A stretch of 29,130 bases of DNA from Palsa-870 sp039935415 (GTDB lineage: Bacteria; Chloroflexota; Dormibacteria; Dormibacterales; Dormibacteraceae): the NCBI GenBank assembly GCA_039935415.1, contig JBDTKH010000034.1, positions 1 through 29,130 on the forward strand. The letters run 5' to 3'. Numbering within the stretch: position 1 is the first letter of the stretch; the number at the start of each line of letters is the position of its first letter. The position numbers and the translations under genes are program-made. This document shows positions 1 to 7,517 of the stretch, one piece after another. Under the pieces are notes generated by a model. That model was not told the origin of the DNA. It made no database searches and saw only the letters and a program-made list of their open reading frames with translations.

Positions 1-10
1 ACCTGGTAAG

Positions 11-71
11 TGCTCTCCTTGAACGGATGCTGCGACGTAGAACATCGCCAGTATCCCAGTTCAGGAGAGCA
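11..71. repeat. Inverted repeat at the left edge, terminator-like
   Basis: The arm TGCTCTCCTTGAAC at 11-24 is matched by GTTCAGGAGAGCA at 59-71, with one extra base in the left arm and a 34-nt loop. A T-rich run (72-82) follows on the plus strand, so it could terminate rightward transcription. It also lies just after the stop of the minus-strand gene at 85-300. The large loop makes it a weak intrinsic terminator. It could instead be a recombination or transposon end, since this is inside or at the edge of an integrated element. Confidence 0.35.
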
Positions 72-84
72 TTTCTTTTTCTTG

Positions 85-300
85 TCAGCGAGCCGCGTCG
101 CGCGGCCCTATTGAAAAGTCCGGGTTACCCAATCCCTGCGCGCCGGCGATAGACGCGATGTCCTGGTCGTCAAGCCAGCCGTCCGTCAGGTATCGGGCGC
201 AGTAATCCATCGCCATCAGGTGCAGCAGCCGAGCATTGACTCTCAGCCGCGCGAGTTCGCGGTCCATGAACACGTCGTCGGGGAGCTTCAGCCAGGGCAT
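85..300 (-). CDS. Short replication-organiser-like protein of a mobile element, probably truncated
   Basis: This 71-residue protein starts WLKLPDDVFMDRELARL and continues with LLHLMAMDYCARYLTDGWL. That layout resembles the N-terminal winged-helix region of phage and plasmid replication-organiser proteins, which often begin W-x-K-L-x-D and have an aromatic-rich L-x-x-x-x-Y-C-x-x-x-L-T-D-G segment. I infer the family from this pattern only. Such proteins are usually well over 100 residues, and the tail here (after about residue 55) is low in recognisable structure, so it looks truncated. The ATG at 300 has a perfect AGGAGG (308-313) seven bases upstream, so translation is well supported. It follows the helix-turn-helix gene by 33 nt and is probably co-transcribed with it. 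Confidence 0.6.
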   Translation of the reverse strand: MPWLKLPDDVFMDRELARLRVNARLLHLMAMDYCARYLTDGWLDDQDIASIAGAQGLGNPDFSIGPRDAAR

Positions 301-333
301 GGAAATGCCTCCTGGACGTCGGCCGCGATACGA

Positions 334-684
334 TCACGTGCGGTGGTTCGGCGACGGGCAAGCGTCAAAGGCCACCTCCTTTCGCTGGCGCGGCCGTCGA
401 GTTGAAGGCTCGGCGGCCAGTGCCGGCGAAGTTCCGTCCCCAGTCGAGGGCGCAAGCACCAGTAGGTCGGTGCCGGGCACGATCGGTATCGCCATCAGTG
501 CCTTCGCGAGCTTCCTTAACGTCGCTTCACTCAGAGACGATCCGTGGCGCGCCCGAGAAAGAGAGACCTCATGGACTCCGGCACGGCGACATAGCTCACG
601 ACCGGTAATGGCGCGCAGGCCCAGCTGGTAATCGAGTTGAAGCCAATCGAGCTTATGGCCGCTTCTACGGCTGAGGGCTTTCAT
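334..684 (-). CDS. Small helix-turn-helix DNA-binding protein of the integrated element
   Basis: The protein is 116 residues if it starts at the ATG at 684. That start has GGAG seven bases upstream; an in-frame GTG at 690 is too close to the same site. Residues about 25-60 (GRELCRRAGVHEVSLSRARHG, then LSEATLRKLAKAL) read as an XRE/Cro-type helix-turn-helix: two short helices around an A-G-V turn, followed by a serine-rich recognition helix and a stabilising helix. The C-terminal 45 residues are proline- and arginine-rich and probably disordered. It sits between an integrase and a replication-like protein, where mobile elements commonly keep a repressor or excisionase. Which of these it is cannot be told from the sequence. 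Confidence 0.65.
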   Translation of the reverse strand: MKALSRRSGHKLDWLQLDYQLGLRAITGRELCRRAGVHEVSLSRARHGSSLSEATLRKLAKALMAIPIVPGTDLLVLAPSTGDGTSPALAAEPSTRRPRQRKEVAFDACPSPNHRT

Positions 685-776
685 ACGCACGCTCCGTCAT
701 CGCGTCCCTGGACCGGCTCATCACCGGGGGTCGGGACGGTTGCGTGCTCCGTAGAACGCTCGGCGCTACCGCCTAA

Positions 777-1211
777 CTAAGTCGAGTTCGACGCGAAGTC
801 TAAAGCGGCGCGCAAGACCTCGTCAACCCCGATGACGCTAATCCGTTCGCATCGCGGGCAACGAAAGCGAACCGGTAACGTCAACCGGCGTAGGCCGAGG
901 CCAGTGTTGCCCGTCTCTACAGACGGTGCATCACTTGGCCCGAGACGTGGCCGCCGCTGGCGGTATTCGCGCCCGTACTCCCAAATTCCGTCCGACTGAT
1001 GCCATTGGTCAAGATCTAGGAGAACGTGGATCCTCGCGACGCCCGGCGGGGGAGGTTCACTGCCGAAGGCAACGTCGGGAAACTCGCCGCGACATCGAGG
1101 AATGTGGCACAGCACGCGGGTTCCCTTCGTAGTAGGCAGCAAGCGAGCCGGCCGCACTCGGTCCCGACCCAGGCGGGAACCTTCGCGAATGCTGTCATCG
1201 AAGCGACCCAT
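777..1211 (-). CDS. Hypothetical zinc-ribbon protein coupled to the integrase
   Basis: This 144-residue protein was not assigned to a family. It has two cysteine pairs, C35/C40 (VLCHIPRCRG) and C118/C121 (RCPRCE), about 80 residues apart, a spacing consistent with a split zinc-binding site. Between them is an acidic and aromatic segment (LLDLDQWHQSDGIWEYG). Its ATG at 1211 shares its A with the integrase TGA (TGATG on the minus strand), which implies translational coupling to the recombinase. That placement hints at a role in the element's mobility or control, but no function is shown. Four bases of possible RBS are not evident, consistent with reliance on the upstream gene's ribosomes. Confidence 0.6.
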   Translation of the reverse strand: MGRFDDSIREGSRLGRDRVRPARLLPTTKGTRVLCHIPRCRGEFPDVAFGSEPPPPGVARIHVLLDLDQWHQSDGIWEYGREYRQRRPRLGPSDAPSVETGNTGLGLRRLTLPVRFRCPRCERISVIGVDEVLRAALDFASNST

Positions 1212-2170
1212 CAGTCCTCGTCGCGCAGAAGCGTGAGCATCGCAGCGTAAGAATCGGTGTCGCTGAGGTGGCCGTAGACGGTTGAGATCATGGTCAGGTC
1301 GGCATGGCCGAGGATGTTCTGTAGCTGCACGACATTCATCTTTCCGCGCAGCGCGTGCGTCGCGAACGAGTGCCTGAAAAGGTGCGGATAGACCGGCCGC
1401 TCGATGCCTGCTGCCTGAGCGGCGTAGGTGATCATGTTCTGAACCGAACGCGCCGCTAGCGGCTCGAGTTCTCCAGTCTTCACGCTTTTCCTGGTCGTGA
1501 CGAAAATCCGCTGCGACGCCGCACCGCGACGACCATGGTCGGCATAACGGCGCAGGCGAGTGAACAGAGTCGGAGTCAGCGGAACGCGGCGATCCCGCGC
1601 ACCCTTGCCGCGGACCTTGATGTAGCGCTCGCGCCGATCCTGGTCGAGTAGGTCCTCGCGGCGGAGCCCGAGCAATTCACCCAACCGAACCCCGGTGTCT
1701 GCTAGGAGCCGGATGATCAGCTTGTCGCGCTCAGCGGTGGCGGCGTCCTCCAGCCGCTTTATCTCTTCGCGGCTCAGCACATTTAGGAGGCGGTGTTCTT
1801 TGCTCGGCCGCTTGGCCTGGACCTTGGCTCCCACAACCTCTGACTTCTGCGCCCACTTCAAGAATTGCGAGAGCTCGCGGACGTAGCTGCGCACCGACTC
1901 GCGGGAGAGCGGCTTGCCGGCGGGGGTGCGATGTTCCTCAAGCAGGAAAACCTGCCAGTCGTCGATTGTCCGCTGGTCCAGCTGATCGGGCGACTTCACG
2001 GCCTGCGCGGCGCACCAGGGCAAGAAGCGCTGCCGGAGGACGGCGCGCTCAAGGGCGATGGTGTGAGGCGACAGCCCCTCTGCACGGCGGTGGGCCAGGT
2101 AGTCGTCGACCAGGGATTCGAGGTCGCTGCTCGGATCCGGCTTGACGATCTTGAGGGGCGGTCTCGGCAC
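1211..2170 (-). CDS. Tyrosine recombinase / integrase of the tRNA-Pro element
   Basis: It has an N-terminal SAM-like core-binding domain (about residues 15-110: LVDDYLAHRRAEGLSPHTI, then SRESVRSYVRELSQFLKWA) and a C-terminal catalytic domain. All catalytic residues of the family are visible: R162 (TGVRLGELLGL), K189 (VRGKGARDR), H263 and R266 (HLFRHSFATH), H289 (LGH) and the nucleophile Y299 (STVYGHL). I chose the GTG at 2170 because AGGAGG (2177-2182) sits six bases upstream; this gives 319 residues. The longer reading to an ATG at 2212 has no ribosome site. The gene lies about 145 bp from the 3' end of tRNA-Pro and reads away from it, the usual arrangement for an element integrated at a tRNA 3' end. 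The core resembles XerC/XerD, but tRNA adjacency and the phage-like neighbours favour an element integrase. Confidence 0.92.
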   Translation of the reverse strand: MPRPPLKIVKPDPSSDLESLVDDYLAHRRAEGLSPHTIALERAVLRQRFLPWCAAQAVKSPDQLDQRTIDDWQVFLLEEHRTPAGKPLSRESVRSYVRELSQFLKWAQKSEVVGAKVQAKRPSKEHRLLNVLSREEIKRLEDAATAERDKLIIRLLADTGVRLGELLGLRREDLLDQDRRERYIKVRGKGARDRRVPLTPTLFTRLRRYADHGRRGAASQRIFVTTRKSVKTGELEPLAARSVQNMITYAAQAAGIERPVYPHLFRHSFATHALRGKMNVVQLQNILGHADLTMISTVYGHLSDTDSYAAMLTLLRDED

Positions 2171-2235
2171 GGGCAGCCTCCTTGGATGCGCATTCGTCGG
2201 GCATGACGCCATTCAATGGCGCGCAATACCCGCCA

Positions 2236-2269
2236 AGTATAGGCCGAATTAGGCCCGAGCTTAGGCCGA
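2236..2269 (-). promoter_or_regulatory. Iterated repeats and possible -10 box upstream of the integrase
   Basis: Three direct repeats of TAGGCC(C)GA occur at 2240-2247, 2250-2258 and 2262-2269, spaced about one helical turn apart. On the minus strand TATACT (2241-2236), overlapping the first repeat, could be the -10 of the integrase gene, about 65 nt before its GTG. No convincing -35 is seen. Repeats between the tRNA crossover region and the integrase gene are what one expects of arm-type integrase sites or a repressor operator; which one is inference. Confidence 0.45.
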
Positions 2270-2314
2270 GTTAAGGGGTGTCAAGCGCCAGACCCAAATA
2301 CGAATCAGGCGAAA

Positions 2315-2391
2315 TGGTCGGGGAGGGGGGATTTGAACCCCCGGCCCCTTGACCCCCAGTCAAGTGCGCTACCGGGCTGCGCCACTCCCCG
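2315..2391 (-). tRNA. tRNA-Pro (anticodon GGG)
   Basis: The minus strand folds into a complete cloverleaf. The acceptor stem is CGGGGAG / CTCCCCG; the D arm is GCGC / GCGC around AGCCCGGTA. The anticodon stem CTTGA / TCAAG closes the loop CTGGGGG, which puts GGG at positions 34-36. The T arm is GGGGG / CCCCC around TTCAAAT, followed by discriminator A and an encoded CCA (2317-2315). The anticodon GGG reads proline codons CCC and CCU. The 3' end faces the integrase gene, so this is the likely attachment site of the element to its left. Confidence 0.95.
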
Positions 2392-2554
2392 ACGGAGACG
2401 TAATCGTACCCGCGGCAGAACGGCGGGCCTCCAGGGCCTTGAGGCAGGGCTCCATCCCGAGCAGCGCGATCCAGACCGGCTCCCAGGTCAGCATCCCAAT
2501 CGCTACCCCGGGCCAGAGGGCGAGCGAAACCAGCAGCACCGTGACGCGAGCCAA
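2369..2554 (-). CDS. Possible small membrane protein, or remnant of one
   Basis: An open frame from a TTG at 2554 gives 61 residues. A strongly hydrophobic stretch (VTVLLVSLALWPGVAIGML, then WIALLGM) could form one or two membrane helices. Third codon positions are almost all G or C through about residue 45, as in the real genes nearby. Against it: no ribosome site, the start lies just after a palindromic repeat, and the stop falls 23 bases inside tRNA-Pro. It may be a genuine short gene, a decayed end of a longer one, or chance. I recognise no family. Confidence 0.3.
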   Translation of the reverse strand: MARVTVLLVSLALWPGVAIGMLTWEPVWIALLGMEPCLKALEARRSAAGTITSPSGSGAAR

Positions 2555-2559
2555 TCGTG

Positions 2560-2577
2560 TTCCCCGCGAGCGGGGAA
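2560..2577. repeat. Palindromic repeat copy after the helicase gene
   Basis: TTCCCCGCGAGCGGGGAA is an inverted repeat with a three-base loop, three bases beyond the stop codon of the helicase gene (2581-2583). The same motif occurs at 27213-27230 and, with a changed loop, at 27154-27171. It could act as a transcription terminator for the helicase mRNA, but there is no T-tract. It is best seen as one half of the dispersed repeat described under the findings. Confidence 0.6.
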
Positions 2578-2580
2578 GAA

Positions 2581-5500
2581 CTAGGCGCGGCCGTAGGCGA
2601 CCAGGCCCCTGTGCGTCGACGCGAACCCCGATTCGCGGAGCAGCGTGTTGAGCGCCGAGTCCATCACCGGCGTCCCGTCGACGCGCTGCACCTCCACTTT
2701 GCCGGCCAGCACTGCCATCCCGATCAGCGCCTTCAGGTGCTCCAGTTTCACCTCGCCGTTGGTCAGCAGCGAGCGGCCACCGCGCTCCAGGTAGACCTTC
2801 AGGTCGCCGTCGTCCAGGACGCAGTACGCGCCGGCGGCGCGGCCCATCCGGCCGTCGGATCGCGGCCATGTGAGCACGGTGCCGTAGGGATTTGCCGGGT
2901 CGGTCGCCGCGAGGGCGACGATCCCGCCGCCCGAGTCGCGCATCGCCCGAAGCCTGTCGACGGCCCCCGGCAGCGCGAACTGCGAGCCGCCCAGTCCCTC
3001 CACGAAATACCCACGGCGGATGCGACCGGACTCCTCCATCGCGCGCAGGACCGGGTAGAGGCTCGCGAAACCGCCCGGCCAGCTCTCGGCCACGACCGCT
3101 TCCCGGGTGAGCACGCCATAACGCTGCAGCAGCACACCGGCTTCGGAGTGCAGGCGCTCAGTCGGTGAGGCGCCCTCGCCGACCAGGTCGGCGACCAGCG
3201 ACCAGCGGCCCGAGGCGCGCGGCTGCGTGAGGCGCGGCAGGCGTGGCCGTCGGGCCGGGCGGCGGGTCACCGGACCGAGAAGTCGCAACGGCGCGAAGGT
3301 GTCGTTGGTCACCTCGCCTGACCAGACGAGGTCCCAAAGTGCGTCCAGGATGGCGTCCTCGTCGCCGCCTCCGCATGCGTTGTACAGGTCACGGAAGAAG
3401 CTCGCCCCACGCGAGCCGAGGTGGTCGCGCAGGCGGTTGTGCAGCTCACCAGTCGGAGTCTCGATCGCCCCTGGGATCAGTCGTGGGGCATCGCCGCGCA
3501 GGTACAGCGCGACCCTGCCGTCGGTTGCGCCCAGCGAACCGCGTCCCACCCAGACCACCTCGCCCATCGACACGAGCTCGTCGAGCAGGCGGGGGTTGTA
3601 TCCGCCGATGCGGCTCGCGATGACGTCGCGCTCGATCACGGTGGCGGGTAGCGCCGCGCCCTGCAGCTGGAAGACGACCTCGAGCAGCCGGTCGATTCCG
3701 GTCGCCCTGGCGCCGAGGCCGTGCCATGCGGGAAGGAACCGGGCCACAGCTTCCGGCCCGACGGATTCGACCTCGTGGCGAAGCGCCGCCAGAGAGCGCC
3801 GGCGCAGCAGCCTGAGCACCTCGGGGTGGCAATACTCCCGCCCCTGCTTCGCCCGGCGGAACTCGCCGGCGAGAACGTCGCCGCGAGCAGAGAGCCGGGT
3901 CAGGGCGGCTTCGATCGCCGTCGGCGGCAGCGACCAGCGACCGGCAGGGTCGGCGGTCACGAATGGGACGTGCGTGCGTGCCCACCTGCGAAGCAGCGAG
4001 TCGAGTGGCTCTGGTCCGGGTAGCAGGAAGATGTCCGGGAGCCCGATCGGGAGGCTTGCCCCGAGCGCTTCGCGATAGCGGCCGGCGTCTTCGGCGGCGA
4101 TCCAGCGCGACTCGCCTGCCAGGCGGATCGACACCGCGCGCCGCTCGCGTTCGAGCGAGCGCAGCCATTCCTCCGAGATGCCGCGGGCTGCCGCCTCGTC
4201 CGGCGTCAGGTCCCCGAGCCGCACCAGCAGGTCGTGGGCCTCGTCGGGGTCACGCGGGAATCGCTCCGGGAGCAGGCCCTGGAGCTCGAGCTCGACTGAG
4301 GCGATCGCTTCCGGGTCGAGCAGCTCGCGCAGGTCCTCGCTGCCAAGGAGCTCGGCGAGGAGCTCGCGATCGAGCGTGAGCGCCTGGGCGCGGCGCTCCG
4401 CCAGGGGCGCGTCGCCCTCGTACATGAACTCGGCGACGTACGAGAAGAGCAGGGATGACGCGAACGGCGACGGCCGCTCGGTGTCTACGGCGACGACGCG
4501 GATCTCACGCGAGCGGATCGACCTGAGGAGGCCGACCAGTGCCGGCATGTCGAAGTGGTCGGTCATCACCTCGCGCCACGTCTCGGCGAGGATTGGGAAG
4601 TCGGGAAAGCGGCCGGCAACCTGCAGCAGTGCCGCGCTTCGCATGCGCTGCTGCCAGAGCGGCGTCCTTTGCCCGGGTCGCCGGCGCGGCAGCAAGAGCG
4701 ACCGCGCGGCGTTCTCCCTGAAGCGAGCGGCGAACAACGAGGACCCCGGCAGCTGCCCCGCCACGAGAGCCTCGACCTCCTCCGGGTCGAGCATCAGCTC
4801 GTCGAGGTGTGGGGGTGTTTCGACCTCAGGCAGGTGCATCGCGATGCCGTCATCGGTCCACAGCGCACGTGCGTCGACGCCGAGCCTTTCCTGAAGGTGC
4901 GCCTCGAGCGCAAGCGCGAGCGGCGCGTGAACGCGACCGCCGAAGGGCGTGTGCAGGCAGACGCGCCAGTCGCCGACCTCGTCGCGGAACCTCTCCACGA
5001 CCATCGTTCTGTCGTCCGGCACGGCTCCGGTGGCCGCGGCCTGGTCGTCGAGGTAGGCCATGAGGTTCTTGATCGCGCGGTCGTCGAAACCAGCCCGCTC
5101 TCGCAGCCTTTTCTCGGCGACGGGTCGTTCCGCGGCTCGCAGCTCGCGCACCATCTTCCCGAGCGCCGCGCCCAGCTCCACCGGCCGGCTCGGCGTGTCC
5201 GCCTTCCAGAAGGCGATCTTGCCGGGCTCGCCGGGTGCGGGCGTGACGATCACCTGCGACGGGGTGATCTCGACGATCCGCCACGTCGACGCGCCGAGGA
5301 CGAACGTCTCGCCCACCCTCGTCTCGTACACCATCTCCTCGTCGAGCTCTCCGACACGCCGGCCGTCATCGGCCAGGTTGACGGAGTACAGCCCGCGGTC
5401 GGGGATGGTGCCCGGGTTTGTGACCGCCAGCCGCTGCGCGCCGGCGCGCCCGCGCAGCTTGCCCGCGACGCGGTCCCACACGATCCGAGGCCGAAGCTCG

Positions 5501-6909
5501 ACGAAGTCGTCGGACGGGTACCGGCCACTCAGCATGTCCAGCACCGACTCGAAGGCGCGCGGCCCGAGGTCGCCGTAGGGATAGGCCCGCCTCACGACGC
5601 GCCCGAGCTCCTCCACACTCCACTCGTCCATCGCGCACATCGCGACGACCTGCTGCGCGAGCACGTCGAGCGGCCGACGCGGCACCACCGTGGATTCGAT
5701 ACGCCCTTCGAGCATGCCCTCTACCACGGCCGCGGACTCGAGCAGGTCGCCGCGGAACTTCGGGATCACCACGCCGCGGGAGATCTCCCCCACCGAGTGG
5801 CCGGCCCGGCCGACTCGCTGGATTCCGGCGGCGACGCTTGGAGGTGCCTCGACCTGCAGAACGAGGTCGACCGCGCCCATGTCGATGCCAAGCTCGAGGG
5901 TCGAGGTCGCAACCAGGCCGCGCACGACACCCGCCTTGAGCTGGTCTTCGATGATCAGGCGCTGCTCGCGCGCGATCGAGCCGTGGTGCGCACGCACCAG
6001 CTCCTCGCCCGCGAGCTCGTTGACGCGCGCGGCAATTCGCTCGGCAAGCCGCCGCGAGTTGACGAAGACGATGGTCGAGCGGTGCGCGCGGATGAGCTCG
6101 AGAAGGCGCGGGTAGATCGCGGGCCAGATGCTGTTCGCCCCCTTCGCGCCATCTTCATCCTGCGTCGTCAGCCGCGCCATGTCTTCGACAGGGACCTCGA
6201 CGCGGACCTCCATCGTCTTCAGTCTTCCGGCGTCGACGATCGCCACGTCGCGGTCTGTCCCCCCGAGGAAGCGCGCGACCTCTTCGAGGGGGCGCTGCGT
6301 GGCCGACAACCCGATCCGCTGCGGCTCGACCTTCGTCACCGCGCAAAGCCGCTCGAGGCTCAGCGCGAGGTGGCTGCCGCGCTTGGTCGCGGCGACCGAG
6401 TGGATCTCATCGACGATGAGCCAGCGAACCGGCGCGAGGATTCGCCGCGCGGCACTCGTGAGGATCAAGAACAGCGACTCCGGCGTGGTGATCAGGATGT
6501 CGGGCGGGTGGCGCTCCATCGACCGCCGCACGTCGGACGGCGTGTCTCCGGTCCGGATGGCGACCGTGATTTCCGGCGCGCTTGCGCCCGAGGCTTCGAT
6601 CTGGAGGCGAAGACCGACGAGCGGCGACCGCAGGTTGCGATCGATGTCATGGGCCAGCGCCTTCAGGGGCGACACATAAAGGACGCGACACCGCTCGGCC
6701 TCGGCCGGCACGGGCTCGCTGGTCAGGCGGTCGAGGCACCACAGGAAGGCGGCCAGCGTCTTGCCGCTGCCGGTGGGCGCCGCCATGAGAACGTGACGGC
6801 CGGCGGCCACCTCGTTCCAGCCCCGTTCCTGGACGGCGGTGGGTTCCGCAAACGCGTCGCGAAACCAGTCCCGAGTGGCGGCCGCGAAGAGATCTAGCGA
6901 GGTCCCCAT
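2581..6909 (-). CDS. lhr: Lhr-type ATP-dependent helicase
   Basis: This 1442-residue superfamily 2 helicase has the full motif set in its first 375 residues: Walker A APTGSGKT (44-51), Ia-like SPLKAL, TPESL, DEIH (167-170), LSAT (201-204), IVFVNSRR, ATSTLELGIDM and QRVGRAGH (364-371). The remaining thousand residues fit the winged-helix, Lhr-core and long C-terminal domains of full-length Lhr, which in Escherichia coli and mycobacteria is about 1500 residues. Known family members translocate 3' to 5' on single-stranded DNA and unwind RNA:DNA hybrids; mycobacterial Lhr belongs to the DNA damage response. The ATG at 6909 precedes MGTSLDLF and has no strong ribosome site. The gene stands alone on the minus strand, divergent from the flavin reductase gene, with a palindrome resembling an SOS box in the gap. 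Confidence 0.93.
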   Translation of the reverse strand: MGTSLDLFAAATRDWFRDAFAEPTAVQERGWNEVAAGRHVLMAAPTGSGKTLAAFLWCLDRLTSEPVPAEAERCRVLYVSPLKALAHDIDRNLRSPLVGLRLQIEASGASAPEITVAIRTGDTPSDVRRSMERHPPDILITTPESLFLILTSAARRILAPVRWLIVDEIHSVAATKRGSHLALSLERLCAVTKVEPQRIGLSATQRPLEEVARFLGGTDRDVAIVDAGRLKTMEVRVEVPVEDMARLTTQDEDGAKGANSIWPAIYPRLLELIRAHRSTIVFVNSRRLAERIAARVNELAGEELVRAHHGSIAREQRLIIEDQLKAGVVRGLVATSTLELGIDMGAVDLVLQVEAPPSVAAGIQRVGRAGHSVGEISRGVVIPKFRGDLLESAAVVEGMLEGRIESTVVPRRPLDVLAQQVVAMCAMDEWSVEELGRVVRRAYPYGDLGPRAFESVLDMLSGRYPSDDFVELRPRIVWDRVAGKLRGRAGAQRLAVTNPGTIPDRGLYSVNLADDGRRVGELDEEMVYETRVGETFVLGASTWRIVEITPSQVIVTPAPGEPGKIAFWKADTPSRPVELGAALGKMVRELRAAERPVAEKRLRERAGFDDRAIKNLMAYLDDQAAATGAVPDDRTMVVERFRDEVGDWRVCLHTPFGGRVHAPLALALEAHLQERLGVDARALWTDDGIAMHLPEVETPPHLDELMLDPEEVEALVAGQLPGSSLFAARFRENAARSLLLPRRRPGQRTPLWQQRMRSAALLQVAGRFPDFPILAETWREVMTDHFDMPALVGLLRSIRSREIRVVAVDTERPSPFASSLLFSYVAEFMYEGDAPLAERRAQALTLDRELLAELLGSEDLRELLDPEAIASVELELQGLLPERFPRDPDEAHDLLVRLGDLTPDEAAARGISEEWLRSLERERRAVSIRLAGESRWIAAEDAGRYREALGASLPIGLPDIFLLPGPEPLDSLLRRWARTHVPFVTADPAGRWSLPPTAIEAALTRLSARGDVLAGEFRRAKQGREYCHPEVLRLLRRRSLAALRHEVESVGPEAVARFLPAWHGLGARATGIDRLLEVVFQLQGAALPATVIERDVIASRIGGYNPRLLDELVSMGEVVWVGRGSLGATDGRVALYLRGDAPRLIPGAIETPTGELHNRLRDHLGSRGASFFRDLYNACGGGDEDAILDALWDLVWSGEVTNDTFAPLRLLGPVTRRPARRPRLPRLTQPRASGRWSLVADLVGEGASPTERLHSEAGVLLQRYGVLTREAVVAESWPGGFASLYPVLRAMEESGRIRRGYFVEGLGGSQFALPGAVDRLRAMRDSGGGIVALAATDPANPYGTVLTWPRSDGRMGRAAGAYCVLDDGDLKVYLERGGRSLLTNGEVKLEHLKALIGMAVLAGKVEVQRVDGTPVMDSALNTLLRESGFASTHRGLVAYGRA

Positions 6910-6938
6910 GCCGACAAGTGTGACCCGTTATGGATCGG

Positions 6939-6952
6939 CAAACAAGTGTTCG
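6939..6952 (-). promoter_or_regulatory. SOS-box-like palindrome upstream of lhr
   Basis: The minus strand reads CGAACACTTGTTTG, close to the Gram-positive LexA-box consensus CGAACRNRYGTTYC (mismatches at the third variable base and the last base). It lies 30 bp before the lhr start, where a repressor would block transcription. The octamer ACAAGTGT in it recurs at 6914-6921, 28 bp away. The match is suggestive only. Confidence 0.4.
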
Positions 6953-6967
6953 TTAACAGGGTAGTTC

Positions 6968-6973
6968 TAGGAT
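6968..6973 (+). promoter_or_regulatory. Possible -10 box for a leaderless flavin reductase mRNA
   Basis: TAGGAT ends seven bases before the GTG at 6981, the spacing at which transcription would begin at the start codon. AGGA within the same bases could alternatively act as a weak ribosome site eight to nine bases upstream. The first reading is supported by similar spacing at other divergent starts in the window. Confidence 0.4.
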
Positions 6974-6980
6974 CGCGTGA

Positions 6981-7460
6981 GTGATCGATCCTCAGCGCTT
7001 TCGCGAGGTCATGGCCAGCTTCCCGAGTGGCGTCGTGGTGCTCACCGCGTTCGGCCAGGACGACCGTCCAAGGGGCCTGACCGTAAGCGCTTTCTGCGCC
7101 GTCTCCCTCGAGCCGCCGCTCGCACTCGCCTGCATCGACAAGACGTCGAACACCCTGCCTGCCGTGCAGCACGCGCGAGGCTTCACCGCCAACATCCTGG
7201 CCGCCGGCCGGGAACAGCTGGCGCGCCGTATGGCTTCCAAACTGACCGACAAGTTCGATGCCATCCCATGGCGGCGTCCCCCGGCAGGGCCGGGCGGTCC
7301 GATCCTGGAGGAGGACGCGGCCGCCTATGCCGTCTGCACGCTGCGCGACACGATCGAGGCGGGCGACCACTGGATCCTGATGGGCCTGGTCACCGAAGGT
7401 GCGCACCGGGAAGGCATCGCGCCGCTTGTCTTCAGCCGCCGGGGGTACTTCGACCTGTAA
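6981..7460 (+). CDS. Flavin reductase domain protein (FMN-binding split barrel)
   Basis: The 159 residues match the flavin reductase-like family (PF01613), which includes the HpaC-type reductases of two-component flavin monooxygenases. Recognisable stretches are FPSGVVVLTA (14-23), GLTVSAFCAVSLEPPLALAC (32-51), the F-T-A-N-I-L segment near 68-73 and DKFDAIPW (about 90-97). Members use NAD(P)H to reduce free FMN or FAD for a partner enzyme, or carry out other flavin-dependent reductions. No partner monooxygenase is adjacent, so the substrate is open. The gene is divergent from lhr; its GTG start has a TAGGAT hexamer seven bases upstream. A strong hairpin (7475-7517) follows it. Confidence 0.87.
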   Translation: MIDPQRFREVMASFPSGVVVLTAFGQDDRPRGLTVSAFCAVSLEPPLALACIDKTSNTLPAVQHARGFTANILAAGREQLARRMASKLTDKFDAIPWRRPPAGPGGPILEEDAAAYAVCTLRDTIEAGDHWILMGLVTEGAHREGIAPLVFSRRGYFDL

Positions 7461-7474
7461 CGCCAGCGTGGCTT

Positions 7475-7517
7475 AAGCCCCTCACCCAACCCGCTACCCA
7501 AAAGGGGAGCGGGGCTT
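7475..7517. terminator. Hairpin between convergent genes, likely bidirectional terminator
   Basis: Two competing stems can form: AAGCCCC (7475-7481) with GGGGCTT (7511-7517), and CCGCT-A-CCC (7491-7499) with GGGG-AGCGG (7504-7512) around an AAAA loop. It lies between the stops of the flavin reductase gene (plus, 7460) and ccdA (minus, TGA at 7517-7519). There is no long T-tract on either strand, so the terminator role rests on position and stem strength. The CCCCTCACCC... GGGGAGCGGGG style resembles the palindromic repeats elsewhere in the window. Confidence 0.55.

Noticed and set aside
4555..6897. A 780-codon open frame on the plus strand antisense to lhr
   Set aside because: It is the GC-rich antisense of a gene with all helicase motifs, and its translation is repetitive in Arg, His and Asp with no recognisable domain.
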